NCBI GenBank assembly: GCA_947487835.1
Contig: CANKXX010000005.1
Location: 186,001-250,000 of the forward strand
Origin: an uncultured Microbacteriaceae bacterium
GTDB taxonomy: Bacteria > Actinomycetota > Actinomycetes > Actinomycetales > Microbacteriaceae
Reading direction: 5' to 3'
Length of the DNA stretch: 64,000 bases
Position numbers and translations under genes: made by a program. Below the pieces are notes generated by a model. The model was not told where the DNA came from. It made no database searches and was given only the letters and a program-made list of their open reading frames with translations. Below, in pieces: positions 1-8,803 of the stretch. Each line of letters opens with the position of its first letter. The stretch's first letter is position 1.

Positions 1-558
1 CCTACGCTCGCGGTTGATCAGCCACACATCGTGCTCGGAGCCGAGGGTGCGGACGATGCGCTCCTCGACGACGAGCACCGAGTGGCGCACCCGCTCGACG
101 GCCGCGTCGTCCGGCGTGCCCAGCGCGTGCACGTAGAGCAGCGAGCGCTCACGGTCGACCTCGACCACGAGCGAGCCGGGGACGAGCGAGATGGCCTCGG
201 CGGTCAGGGTCATGATGAGGTCGCTCCTGGTGTGCAGCTGGATCGCGAGCACCGAGTTGACCGGCACGCCGCGGGGGTCGATCGCCTGCCAGGCGACGAG
301 CACGGACGCCCGGACGAGGTCGACGGCGAAGTGCCAGGCGAAGGCGAGGCCCCAGTAGACGCTGAACCGGCCGGACAGGTCGACCGGCGGCAGGTAGAAG
401 ATGCGGGTCACGAGCAGGGCGAGCAGGATCCCGGTCAGCACGCTGATGACCGTGACGTGCCCCCAGAGCAGCAGCCACAGCACGACGAGCCAGACGAGCA
501 GCGGCAGCTGGAGCAGGAAGCCCTGCCAACGGCCGATCTCGGTGATCCGCCCGCTCAC
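1..558 (-). CDS. mrpE: Na+/H+ antiporter subunit E (MrpE/MnhE), partial
   Basis: Small membrane subunit of the multi-subunit Mrp (Mnh) cation/proton antiporter. It starts at GTG 558, and the GTGA overlaps the stop of the D subunit by 4 bp, so the two are translationally coupled. The frame stays open to base 1, so the C-terminus is beyond the window. The first ~60 residues hold two hydrophobic segments (LLVWLVVLWLLLWGHV and a following helix ending LVTRIFYLPP). A short amphipathic region follows, then the family-typical stretch with SLVPGSLVVEVD and LYVHALG. Known role: assembly and cation specificity of the Mrp complex; it is not the proton channel itself. Family assignment rests on gene order and these motifs. 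Confidence 0.88.
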   Translation of the reverse strand, partial: MSGRITEIGRWQGFLLQLPLLVWLVVLWLLLWGHVTVISVLTGILLALLVTRIFYLPPVDLSGRFSVYWGLAFAWHFAVDLVRASVLVAWQAIDPRGVPVNSVLAIQLHTRSDLIMTLTAEAISLVPGSLVVEVDRERSLLYVHALGTPDDAAVERVRHSVLVVEERIVRTLGSEHDVWLINRERR

Positions 559-2117
559 GGCGTGCCGTCCGGGAACACGGTCTGGACGTAGCCGTCGCCG
601 CCGCGCAGGCTCTCACCGGCCCGCGAGGAGAACGCGTACAGCGGTCCGGCGAACACGGTGAGCGCGATGCTCACCACGACCATGCCGCCCGTCGCCCAGG
701 TCATCAGGGAGGGCAGGGTGCGGGACCGGGTGACCGTCGCGCTGCCGCCCGGCCGCTCCTCGACGTGATCGAGCAGCGGGGAGCTGTAGTCCTTGACCTC
801 CTCCTTGCCGCGCCAGAACGCCATGTTCCAGACCCGGGCGAGCGCGTAGAGGGTCAGCAGGCTCGTCGCGGCTCCCACCGCGACGACGATCCAGACGAGC
901 GGGGTGCCGACGTCGGCGCCCGCGAGGAAGACGGCGGTCTTGCCGATGAAGCCGGAGAACGGGGGGATGCCGCCGAGGTTCATCGCCGGGATGAAGAAGA
1001 GCACCCCGAGCAGGGGCGAGGCCTTCAGCAGTCCGCCGACGCGGTTGATCGACGCGCTGCCGCCCTGCCGCTCGATGAGACCGGAGGCGAGGAACAGGGT
1101 CGTCTGGGCGACGATGTGGTGGATGACGTAGTAGATGGTGGCGGTCATGCCGGCGACGGTGTTGAGCGCGATGCCGAAGATCATGTAGCCGATGTGGCTC
1201 ACCAGGGTGAACGACAGCAGGCGCTTGATGTCGGCCTGCGCCACGGCGCCGAGGATGCCGACCAGCATCGTGAGGCCCGCGATCACGAGGAGGGGGATCG
1301 ACAGCTCGTCGCCCGGGAACAGGGCGGTCTCGGTGCGCAGGATGGCGTAGACGCCGACCTTGGTCAGCAGGCCGGCGAACACCGCGGTGACCGGGGCGGG
1401 CGCGGTCGGGTAGGAGTCCGGCAGCCAGAACGACAGCGGGAAGATGGCCGCCTTGATGCCGAAGGCGACGAGCAGCATGATGTGCAGGATCAGCTGCACT
1501 TCCGCCGGGAGCTCCTGGAGGCGCACCGATATCTGGGCGATGTTCACGGTGCCGGTGGCGCCGTAGATCATGGCGATGGCGGCGAGGAACAGCAGCGACG
1601 AGACGAGGCTGACGACGATGTACGTGACGCCGGCGCGGATGCGCTCCTCGGTGCCGCTCAGCGTGAGCAGCACGTAGGACGCCACGAGCAGGATCTCGAA
1701 GCCGACGTAGAGGTTGAAGAGGTCGCCCGCGATGAACGCGTTGAACACCCCGGCGGCCAGGATCAGGTACGTCGGGTTGTAGATGGAGACCGGGGTCTCG
1801 GTGTCGCCGTCCGCCATGCCCTGGCCGACGGAGAAGAGGAGCACCGCGAGCAGCACGATCGACGAGATGAGGAGCATGAGCGCGCTCAGCCGGTCCAGCA
1901 CGAGCACGATGCCGAACGGCGCCGGCCAGCCGCCCACCTCGACCGCCTGACCGCCCGCGGCGTCGACATGCACGAAGAGCAGGGCGCTCAGCACGACGAC
2001 GATGGCGAGCGCCACGATCGACGCGAGCACCTGGAGCCGCGGGCGCCTCGCCGCGACGAGCGCCACGGCCGCGCCGACGAGCGGCACGATCACGACAAGG
2101 GGAAGCAGGGCGGTCAC
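555..2117 (-). CDS. mrpD: Na+/H+ antiporter subunit D (MrpD/MnhD)
   Basis: Polytopic 520-residue proton-translocating subunit, related to NuoM/NuoN of complex I. The Proton_antipo_M core lies at roughly residues 130-420. Visible landmarks are the acidic membrane helix GFEILLVASYVLLTLSG and the lysine-bearing segment FGIKAAIFPLSFWLPDSYP, followed by APAPVTAVFAGLLTKVGVYA. Both are typical of the charged residues used for proton transfer in this superfamily. It starts at ATG 2117, overlapping the stop of the C subunit (ATGA), and its own stop overlaps the E subunit start. Length is normal for MrpD. It acts with the A and C subunits in the cytoplasmic membrane for pH and sodium homeostasis. Confidence 0.95.
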   Translation of the reverse strand: MTALLPLVVIVPLVGAAVALVAARRPRLQVLASIVALAIVVVLSALLFVHVDAAGGQAVEVGGWPAPFGIVLVLDRLSALMLLISSIVLLAVLLFSVGQGMADGDTETPVSIYNPTYLILAAGVFNAFIAGDLFNLYVGFEILLVASYVLLTLSGTEERIRAGVTYIVVSLVSSLLFLAAIAMIYGATGTVNIAQISVRLQELPAEVQLILHIMLLVAFGIKAAIFPLSFWLPDSYPTAPAPVTAVFAGLLTKVGVYAILRTETALFPGDELSIPLLVIAGLTMLVGILGAVAQADIKRLLSFTLVSHIGYMIFGIALNTVAGMTATIYYVIHHIVAQTTLFLASGLIERQGGSASINRVGGLLKASPLLGVLFFIPAMNLGGIPPFSGFIGKTAVFLAGADVGTPLVWIVVAVGAATSLLTLYALARVWNMAFWRGKEEVKDYSSPLLDHVEERPGGSATVTRSRTLPSLMTWATGGMVVVSIALTVFAGPLYAFSSRAGESLRGGDGYVQTVFPDGTP

Positions 2118-2650
2118 GAGTCGGTTCCCCTCGTCCGGCCGCGGCGGAACTCGCGGTCGTCGTCGTCGTCTGCGGAGTCGTCGATGGCGGTCTCCAGGTC
2201 GCGGCGGTTGTCCGCCTCCTGCAGCATGCCCACCCTCGTCCGCTCGGCGAACTCGGTGTCCTCGTCCGGCACGCTCGGCTCCTCGCCGGACGCGCCGCCC
2301 GAGCGGACCGCGACGTCGGCGAGGTCGTCCTGCACCCGGTCCGCGTTCGCGATGCGCCAGGAGCGGTAGATGAGCGCCATGAGGAACGCCGAGACGCCGA
2401 AGGTGATGACGATGGCCGTGAGGATGAGCGCCTGCGGCAGCGGATCCGCGTAGTCCTCCGCGGGGATGCCCTCCTCGTAGAACGGCGCGAGGCCGCGGCG
2501 CCCGGCCATGACCAGGATCAGGATGTTGGTCGCGTTGCCCACGAGCAGGAAGCCGATGAGCACGCGGGTCATGCTGCGCTCGAGCAGGAGGTAGACCCCG
2601 GACGCGTAGAGCACGGCCATCACGGCGATGAGGACGAGCGTCGCGCTCAT
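2114..2650 (-). CDS. mrpC: Na+/H+ antiporter subunit C (MrpC/MnhC)
   Basis: NuoK-like subunit of the Mrp antiporter. Residues ~1-105 form three transmembrane helices in the usual pattern (VLIAVMAVLYASGVYLLLE; VLIGFLLVGNATNILIL; ALILTAIVITFGVSAFLMAL). The protein is 178 residues, longer than the ~115 usual for MrpC. The excess is an acidic/arginine-rich hydrophilic tail of about 65 residues after LIYRSWRIANADRV, with a run of Asp and Arg near the end. The tail is a lineage feature of unknown role. ATG 2650 overlaps the stop of the A subunit and its stop overlaps the D subunit, so the operon is fully coupled. Confidence 0.93.
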   Translation of the reverse strand: MSATLVLIAVMAVLYASGVYLLLERSMTRVLIGFLLVGNATNILILVMAGRRGLAPFYEEGIPAEDYADPLPQALILTAIVITFGVSAFLMALIYRSWRIANADRVQDDLADVAVRSGGASGEEPSVPDEDTEFAERTRVGMLQEADNRRDLETAIDDSADDDDDREFRRGRTRGTDS

Positions 2651-5600
2651 GGGCGGGCCTCGTCCACGAGGGCCGTCGCCGCCGGGGCGGGATCGGGCAG
2701 CTCGCCCTCGCCCTCCTCGGCCAGCCGGCTGTCCTCCTCCTCCTGGCGGTCGACCTCGGCGCCGAGGCTGCGCAACACGTCGAGGGTCAGGCCGACGACG
2801 ACGAGGTAGACGCCGACGTCGAACAGGGTCGAGGTCACGAACTCGACGTGGCCGAGCACCGGCAGCTGCACGTCGAACCAGGTGGAGGTCAGCGGATCGG
2901 CGCCGAAGAGGAGCGGGACACCGGCCGCGCCGACCGTGAACGCCAGGCCGGCGCCGAGCAGCCGTCCCGCGTCGATGGGGGCCGCGATGCCGAGCTCGTA
3001 CCGGCCGCCCGCGAGGTACCGCGCGACGAGCGCGAGGCCCGCGACGAGGCCGCCGGCGAAGCCTCCACCCGGCGCATTGTGTCCCGCGAACAGCAGGTAG
3101 ACCGACACGACGATGAGCGAGTGGAAGAGCAGCCGCACCACGACCTCGAGGAGGATCGAGCGGTTCTGCGGGGCGAGCGTGCGGCCGGCGAGCAGCCAGG
3201 GGAGACGGTCGCTCGCGCTGTCGTCGCGCACGACCCGATCGAGCGGAACGGTCGGACCGTCATCGCCCGCCTGCACCTTGGGGGTGCCGCGGTGCGGCGC
3301 GAGGCCGCCGAGCAGGCCACGGCGCCGGGGCGGGGTCACGAGGCGGGGAAGCGTGTCCGTGCGCTTGTTCAGGAAGATCAGGCTCGCGACGCCGGTCGCC
3401 GCGACGATGAGCACCGCGATCTCCCCCATGGTGTCCCAGCCGCGGAGGTCGACGAGGGTCACATTGACCGTGTTCTCGCCGTGCCCGCCCTCGTATGCCA
3501 TCCTCGGCATCTCGAGCGAGATGGGCAGGGCCTCCCGAGCGCCGAGCGAGACGACGGCGATCAGCGACATCACGGCGCCGACCGCGACGCCGATGGCCGC
3601 GCGGGCGCCGCGCCGGACGGACTCGTGCTTCTCGCCGAGCCGCACGGGGAGGCGGCGGAGCACGAGCACGAACGCGATGAGCGTCACCGTCTCGATGAGC
3701 ACCTGGGTGAGGGCCAGGTCCGGCGCGCCCTGCACGGCGAACAGCGCGGCCATGCCGTAGCCCGTGACGCCGACGAGCACGACGGCCTGGAAGCGCTTGT
3801 TCGCCAGGGCTGCGGCGACGGCCGCGACGGCCATGAGCACCGCGATCCCGAGCTGACTCGGCGAGTCCCAGAGCACGACGGGAGTGTCGGGCCAGGTCGT
3901 CGTGCGCAGCAGCGCGACGCCGGTCGAGCCGACGAAGACGAGGAGGATGACGCCGAGGTAGACGGGGAGCGATCCGCGCTGCGTCGCCGCTGTGGTCCGC
4001 GCGGCGCCGCGGTCGATCCAGCGCATGACGGTCCAGTAGGTACGACCGGCGTCGATGGCGGCGGGCACCCGGGACTGCGCCCGGTACACGGTGACGCGGC
4101 CGAGGAACAGCAGCACACCGAGCAGGAGCGTCAGCGCGGAGATGCCGAGCGCGGGCTCGAGGCCGTGCCAGAGGGCCAGGTGGTATGGCTCGGGAGATGC
4201 GCCGACCGCCGCGTCCGCACTGGACGCGGGAAGCGTGTCCGCGTATCCCTCGAGCCAGACGCCGACGGGTCCCGAGGCGAGACCGAGGCCGAGGCCGGCG
4301 AGGGCGAGGATGCCCGGCGGCCCGAGGAAGTCCGGGCGGTCGCGGTCGAACTGCACCTGCTCCACGTCCGGCTTGTCGGCGAAGGCGCCCCAGAGGAAGC
4401 GCGCGGTGTAGGCGACGGTGAACACCGAGCCGACCGCCGCGCCGATCAGCGCGAGCCAGCCGAGCGGTGCGCCGGCGGTGGCGTCGGTCAGGAGCGCGGT
4501 GAACACCGCCTCCTTCGCGACGAAGCCGAACAGGGGCGGCAGTCCCACCATGGAGGCGCCGGCGAGCACGGCGATGGTGGCGAGCACCGGCGCCCGGCGC
4601 CCCAGCCCGCTGATCTTGCGGAGGTCCCGGGTGCCCGCGCGGGAGTCGATGATGCCGACGACGAGGAACAGGGTGGCCTTGAACAGGGCGTGGGCGAGCA
4701 GCAGCGCCGCACCGGCGAGCGCCGCGTCGCGGGTGCCGTAGCCCACGACGATGGTGAGGAAGCCCAACTGGCTCACGGTGCCGTAGGCGAGCACGAGCTT
4801 GAGGTCGAACTGCTTGAGCGCGCGCCAGCCGCCGACGAGCATCGTGAGCACGCCGATGCCGACCAGCAGCGGGCGCCAGAGACCCTCGTCGGCGAAGGCC
4901 GGGGCGAGGCGGGCGATGAGGTAGATGCCGGCCTTGACCATGGCCGCGGCGTGCAGGTAGGCGCTGACCGGGGTAGGGGCCGCCATCGCGGCGGGCAGCC
5001 AGAAGTGGAACGGCACGAGGGCGGACTTCGACAGCGCGCCCAGGAGCACGAGGACCACCGCGGTGCTGGCGAACGCGCCCGTCGGTGGGTCCGCGATCAG
5101 GGCGGACAGGCTGGACGTGCCCGCGTACGCGGCGAGCATCACGAGCCCGACGAGCATGGCCAGGCCACCCGCTGTGGTGACGAGCAGCGCCTGGAGGGCC
5201 GCGCCCCTGCTGGCGGACTTGCCCGTGTAGTGGCCGATCAGCAGGTAGGAGAAGACGCTCGTGGCCTCCCAGAAGACGTAGAGCACGAAGACGTCGTCGG
5301 CGAGCACGAGGCCGTACATCACGCCGGCGAAGGCGAGGAGCTCGGCGGCGAACCGGCCGAGGCCCTCCTCGGCGCGGCCGAAGTACCGTCCGCAGTAGAG
5401 CAGGACGAGGGCGCCGACGCCCGTGACGAGCAGCGTGAGCAGCCAGGACAGCACGTCCATGCGGAGGTCGAGCGCGATCCCGAGGTCGGGGATCCAGGGC
5501 AGCGTCTCCCGGGGCTCGCCGCCCCCGAGGACCTCGGGTCCCAGCGCGATCGTGTGCACGAACGCGACGGCCGGCACCACGGCGGCGAGGGGGAAGATCC

Positions 5601-5673
5601 AGAGCCCGAGCCGCCGGGCGACGAATGGCAGGACCACCGCCATCGCGCCGAACGCGGCCAGGAGAACGAGCAT
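2647..5673 (-). CDS. mrpA: Na+/H+ antiporter subunit A with fused B domain (MrpA/MnhA-MnhB)
   Basis: Largest subunit of the Mrp antiporter, 1008 residues, NuoL-like. The proton-translocation core (about residues 120-420) has YVFWEATSVFSYLLIGHYTG with the membrane Glu, and SALVPFHFWLPAAMAAPTPV. A DUF4040-like segment lies near residues 600-690. From about residue 830 the sequence is that of MnhB (SILLEVVVRLLFHSLIVVSV; GHNAPGGGFAGGLVAG), so A and B are one polypeptide, and no separate mnhB lies between A and C. It is the first gene of the operon: ATG 5673 has GAGGAG 5 bases upstream (read leftward), and the promoter should lie in 5674-5859. Known function: Na+/H+ exchange for alkali and salt tolerance. 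Confidence 0.95.
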   Translation of the reverse strand: MLVLLAAFGAMAVVLPFVARRLGLWIFPLAAVVPAVAFVHTIALGPEVLGGGEPRETLPWIPDLGIALDLRMDVLSWLLTLLVTGVGALVLLYCGRYFGRAEEGLGRFAAELLAFAGVMYGLVLADDVFVLYVFWEATSVFSYLLIGHYTGKSASRGAALQALLVTTAGGLAMLVGLVMLAAYAGTSSLSALIADPPTGAFASTAVVLVLLGALSKSALVPFHFWLPAAMAAPTPVSAYLHAAAMVKAGIYLIARLAPAFADEGLWRPLLVGIGVLTMLVGGWRALKQFDLKLVLAYGTVSQLGFLTIVVGYGTRDAALAGAALLLAHALFKATLFLVVGIIDSRAGTRDLRKISGLGRRAPVLATIAVLAGASMVGLPPLFGFVAKEAVFTALLTDATAGAPLGWLALIGAAVGSVFTVAYTARFLWGAFADKPDVEQVQFDRDRPDFLGPPGILALAGLGLGLASGPVGVWLEGYADTLPASSADAAVGASPEPYHLALWHGLEPALGISALTLLLGVLLFLGRVTVYRAQSRVPAAIDAGRTYWTVMRWIDRGAARTTAATQRGSLPVYLGVILLVFVGSTGVALLRTTTWPDTPVVLWDSPSQLGIAVLMAVAAVAAALANKRFQAVVLVGVTGYGMAALFAVQGAPDLALTQVLIETVTLIAFVLVLRRLPVRLGEKHESVRRGARAAIGVAVGAVMSLIAVVSLGAREALPISLEMPRMAYEGGHGENTVNVTLVDLRGWDTMGEIAVLIVAATGVASLIFLNKRTDTLPRLVTPPRRRGLLGGLAPHRGTPKVQAGDDGPTVPLDRVVRDDSASDRLPWLLAGRTLAPQNRSILLEVVVRLLFHSLIVVSVYLLFAGHNAPGGGFAGGLVAGLALVARYLAGGRYELGIAAPIDAGRLLGAGLAFTVGAAGVPLLFGADPLTSTWFDVQLPVLGHVEFVTSTLFDVGVYLVVVGLTLDVLRSLGAEVDRQEEEDSRLAEEGEGELPDPAPAATALVDEARP

Positions 5674-5859
5674 GCATTCTCCTCACGGTCAGGCTGTGCC
5701 CCAATTGTACCGGGGGCCGTCCGGGAGGATTCCTGAGTGCCGGCCGAGTGCGGCCGCCGAGTAGCCCGGCGCCGTTGCATCGCGCCGCGCGGAGGCGTTG
5801 CCTAGGAGGAGCGCCGCGGCCAGGACCGGTCCGGCGCCCGAACCGACGGAAGGCAGGAC

Positions 5860-6054
5860 ATGACCGACACTCCTAACCCCATCCAGGTGCAGAAGTTCCT
5901 CGGCGGGATCGACTACCCGGCGTCGAAGGACACCATCGTCTCCACCGCGGAGGGCAACGGCGCGGACGAGAACGTGCTGACCGCCCTCAAGAACATCCCG
6001 GACCAGGACTACGACGCGCCCACCGCGGTGAGCGCGGCCATCTCCGAGTCCTAG
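5860..6054 (+). CDS. DUF2795 domain protein
   Basis: A 64-residue soluble, acidic protein matching the small DUF2795 family of Actinobacteria by its pattern: IQVQKFLGGIDYPASKDTIV, then EGNGADENVLTALKNIPDQDY. The N-terminal half resembles the recurrent 'L.G.dYPasK..l...A...gad..v...L' signature. The function of the family is not established. It starts at ATG 5860, preceded by AAGGCAGG as ribosome-binding site. It is a single gene, divergent from mrpA and followed by a strong hairpin at 6067-6106. Related proteins are often abundant under stress; that is inference here. Confidence 0.82.
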   Translation: MTDTPNPIQVQKFLGGIDYPASKDTIVSTAEGNGADENVLTALKNIPDQDYDAPTAVSAAISES

Positions 6055-6066
6055 GCCGACTCATCG

Positions 6067-6106
6067 AGCCCTCCGGATCGGCCTGATCGGCCCCTTCCGG
6101 AGGGCT
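6067..6106. terminator. Hairpin between convergent DUF2795 gene and otsB
   Basis: Perfect 11-bp inverted repeat AGCCCTCCGGA / TCCGGAGGGCT with an 18-base loop, lying in the 64-bp gap between two convergent genes. It lacks a clear U-tract, as is common in high-GC actinobacteria. It probably serves both directions. Confidence 0.6.
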
Positions 6107-6118
6107 TCGGTCTGCCGC

Positions 6119-6919
6119 TCAGGCGGGCTGGTGCTCGTGGGCGGCGCGCAGGCGCGCGAGCTCGGCAAGCACCCGTGCCACCTCTGCGGGTCCGGCGACG
6201 CGGTGGCCGGCCGCGGTCTCGCCCGCCCCGCTCTTCAGCCCGAAGTCCCCGGCGCCGAGCGCGACGAAGGCGTCCTCGTCGGTCACGTCGTCCCCGGCGT
6301 AGAAGACCGCCGTCGCCTTCGTGTACTGCCTGAGGTGCTCCACGGCCTCGCCCTTGGTGTTCGACCGCACCGAGAACTCCAGCACGTCCTTGCCGCTGCG
6401 CACCTTCACATCCTCGACCTCCGCGCGCGCCTCCTGCAGCGCGACGAGGTGGGCGATGCGGCTGTTCCGCTCCGTCGCAAGGCGGGTGTGCAGCGCGAAG
6501 CCGGCCGGCTTCTCCTCGATCCAGACGTCGTCGACGGCGTCCGCCACCTGGTCGAGCACGTCGGAGAGCACGTCGCGCTGCACGAGCTCGTGGGGCTCGA
6601 GGGTCAGCTCGGCCGGCGAGTCCAGGCGGATCTCGACGCCGTGCGAGCCGATGAGCAGCACCTTGTCCGGCAGGTCGGTGACGTGCTCGAGGCTGTCCAG
6701 CGCGCGCCCGGACACGAGCGCGACCCGCGTGTGCGGCAGCCCGAGCAGCGCGAGCACGGCCGCGCGGGCCTCGGGCACGGCCCGGGCCTGCTCCGGGTCG
6801 TCCACCGGCGGAGCCAGCGTCCCGTCGAAGTCGAGCGCGACGAGCAGCCTCGGGGTGCTGGCGATCCGGGCCAGCGCGTCGAGCGACGGCTCCGGCAGGT
6901 CGGTCCGGGGGTCGGTCAC
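6119..6919 (-). CDS. otsB: Trehalose-6-phosphate phosphatase (OtsB)
   Basis: HAD-superfamily phosphatase of 266 residues that dephosphorylates trehalose 6-phosphate to trehalose in the cytoplasm. HAD motif I is at residues ~30-38 (VALDFDGTLAP, nucleophile Asp and acid/base Asp), motif II is VSGRALDSL, the substrate cap contains EEKPAGFALHTR, and the metal-binding motif IV is YAGDDVTDEDAF. The start is GTG 6919, whose GTGA overlaps the otsA stop by 4 bp, so otsA and otsB form one coupled operon. Length and motifs are normal. The pathway makes trehalose as a compatible solute and carbon store. Confidence 0.95.
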   Translation of the reverse strand: MTDPRTDLPEPSLDALARIASTPRLLVALDFDGTLAPPVDDPEQARAVPEARAAVLALLGLPHTRVALVSGRALDSLEHVTDLPDKVLLIGSHGVEIRLDSPAELTLEPHELVQRDVLSDVLDQVADAVDDVWIEEKPAGFALHTRLATERNSRIAHLVALQEARAEVEDVKVRSGKDVLEFSVRSNTKGEAVEHLRQYTKATAVFYAGDDVTDEDAFVALGAGDFGLKSGAGETAAGHRVAGPAEVARVLAELARLRAAHEHQPA

Positions 6920-8568
6920 GGCCGGGGGCTCTCCTGCCCGTCGTCCACGAGGTCGTCCACGGGGATCAGCTCCGCTTCGCCCGGGTCGACGGCGGGGTCT
7001 GGCACCACGTCGTCCTCGGGCCCGGCTGCGGACGCGGCGGAGGCCGCCGTCGCCGCCGCGAGCGCGGTCGCGCGGTCGTGCGTCCGCCGCAGCTCCTCGA
7101 GGAACGAGTCGGACCAGCGGGCGACGTCGTACTCGAAGACGCGCTTGCGCATGGCGCGCATGCGCTTCTGCCGCTCGCGGCGCGGCATGGTCGCCGCGCG
7201 CACCATCGCGTCCTTCAGGCCGTCGATGTCGTGCGGGTTCACGAGCAGCGCGGTGCGCAGCTCGTCCGCGGCTCCCGCGAACTCGCTGAGCACGAGCACG
7301 CCGTCGTCGTCCGTGCGGGTCGCGACGTACTCCTTCGCGACGAGGTTCATGCCGTCACGCAGCGCCGTCACGAGCATGACGTCCGCGGCGAGGCACAGGG
7401 CCACCATCTCCTCCCGCGGGTACCCGTGGTGCAGGTAGTTGACCGCGGAGTGGCTGATCGAGCCGAAGTCCCCGTTGATGCGGCCGACGGTGAGCTCGAT
7501 CTCGTCGCGGAGGTGCCGGTAGGTCTCGACGCGCTCGCGGCTCGGGCTCGCCACCTGCACGAGCGTCGTGTCCTCGACGGTCAGCCTGCCGTCGGCGAGC
7601 AGCTCTCCGAACGCCTTCAGCCGGTGGCCGATGCCCTTCGTGTAGTCGAGCCGGTCGACGCCGAGCATCAGGGTCTTCGGGCTCCCGAGGTCGCGACGGA
7701 TCTGAGCGGCACGCTCGACGATCGCGGGGTCCTTCGCCAGGTCCTCGTAGCTGCGCGCGTCGATCGAAATGGGGAAGTGCTTCGCCACGACGACCCGCGT
7801 CGGCGAGTCGCGCCCGACCCGGCCGCGCTTCGTGCCGGGCACCAGCAGCGGCTTGTCCTCCTCGAGCGGCACGTCGACGAGGGCGCCGCGGGTCACGTAG
7901 CCGAAGAGACGCCTGACCGCGCGGGTGAAGTTGCCCGCGTCGGCGGCGCGCTGGAAGCCGATCACGTCGGCGCCCAGCAGGCCCTCGACGATCTGGGTGC
8001 GCCAGGGCAGCTGGGCGTAGATGCCGTAGGGCGGGAACGGGATGTGGTTGAAGAAGCCGATCGTGAGATCCGGACGCAGCTCGCGCAGCATCTTCGGCAC
8101 GAGCTGGAGCTGGTAGTCCTGCACCCAGACGGTCGCGCCGGGCGCAGCGGCCTTCGCGCCGGCCTCGGCGAAGCGCTGGTTGACCTCGACGTAGGTCTCC
8201 CACCACTCGCGGTGGTACGTCGGCTGAGCGATGACGTCGTGGTAGAGCGGCCAGAGCGTGTCGTTGGAGAAGCCCTCGTAGTAGTTCTCGAGGTCCTCGG
8301 CGCTGAGGTCGATCGGGATGATCCAGATGCCGTCGCTGAAGAACGGGTCGAGCGGGTGGTCCGCGACCCCCGGCCAGCCGATCCAGGCGCCCTCGTTGGC
8401 GCGCATGATGGGCTCGAGCGCCGTGACCAGGCCGCCCGGCGAGTGGGTCCAGGAGGCGGTGCCGTCGCTGTGCAGCACGCGGTCCACGGGGAGCCGGTTG
8501 GACAGGACGACGAGGGAGAACTCGCCGTCCTGGGCGTGGTCCTCTCCGTGTTCGGTGGGGGAAGAGAT
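6916..8568 (-). CDS. otsA: Trehalose-6-phosphate synthase (OtsA), unusual start
   Basis: Retaining GT20 glycosyltransferase that makes trehalose 6-phosphate from UDP-glucose and glucose 6-phosphate. Visible motifs are SNRLPVD and SPGGLVTAL (N-terminal Rossmann loop), FFNHIPFPP, MLGVDRLDYTKGIGHRL (donor phosphate Arg/Lys) and RDGMNLVAKEYVA (donor site). The C-terminal ~55 residues are an Ala/Asp/Glu-rich tail. The nearest in-frame ATG/GTG/TTG is GTG 8487, but that lies after LVVLSNRLPVD and would delete the conserved first beta strand. Upstream of it the frame is open without any NTG start except an internal CTG. The coordinate given uses ATC 8568, which follows GGA at a plausible distance. 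The start is therefore uncertain; enzyme identity is firm. Confidence 0.9.
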   Translation of the reverse strand: MSSPTEHGEDHAQDGEFSLVVLSNRLPVDRVLHSDGTASWTHSPGGLVTALEPIMRANEGAWIGWPGVADHPLDPFFSDGIWIIPIDLSAEDLENYYEGFSNDTLWPLYHDVIAQPTYHREWWETYVEVNQRFAEAGAKAAAPGATVWVQDYQLQLVPKMLRELRPDLTIGFFNHIPFPPYGIYAQLPWRTQIVEGLLGADVIGFQRAADAGNFTRAVRRLFGYVTRGALVDVPLEEDKPLLVPGTKRGRVGRDSPTRVVVAKHFPISIDARSYEDLAKDPAIVERAAQIRRDLGSPKTLMLGVDRLDYTKGIGHRLKAFGELLADGRLTVEDTTLVQVASPSRERVETYRHLRDEIELTVGRINGDFGSISHSAVNYLHHGYPREEMVALCLAADVMLVTALRDGMNLVAKEYVATRTDDDGVLVLSEFAGAADELRTALLVNPHDIDGLKDAMVRAATMPRRERQKRMRAMRKRVFEYDVARWSDSFLEELRRTHDRATALAAATAASAASAAGPEDDVVPDPAVDPGEAELIPVDDLVDDGQESPRP

Positions 8569-8803
8569 GGTTGTTCCGATCCGGGTTTCGCCGCGGCCGG
8601 CGGAGCCCTGTGAGCCGTCGCCAACGCTACCAGCAGGCCGTTCCGGACGCCCGGGTGCTCCCGTATCCCCCCGCGTTCACCCCCGACGGGCCCTCCCGAC
8701 GCCGGCCGGCAACGGGCGGTTTGCCGAATCGCCGCCTGTTCGTTGCCTGCACGATGTGCAAGACAATCCCTGTCGGCGCAGGGAGGCGGAGTACGGTGAT
8801 CGC

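Noticed and set aside
765-2369. 534-residue open frame opposite mrpD
   Set aside because: Shadow of the antiporter genes; composition is Glu/Arg/Gln-rich and lacks any family motif.
2848-5736. 962-residue open frame on the + strand opposite the Mrp A subunit
   Set aside because: It is the GC-biased shadow of mrpA: very rich in Glu, Arg, Gly and Ala with no domain, and no ribosome-binding site.
8748-8760. TGCACGATGTGCA inverted repeat before the isomerase gene
   Set aside because: Arms of only 5 bp, easily due to chance in GC-rich DNA; no second copy was found near.
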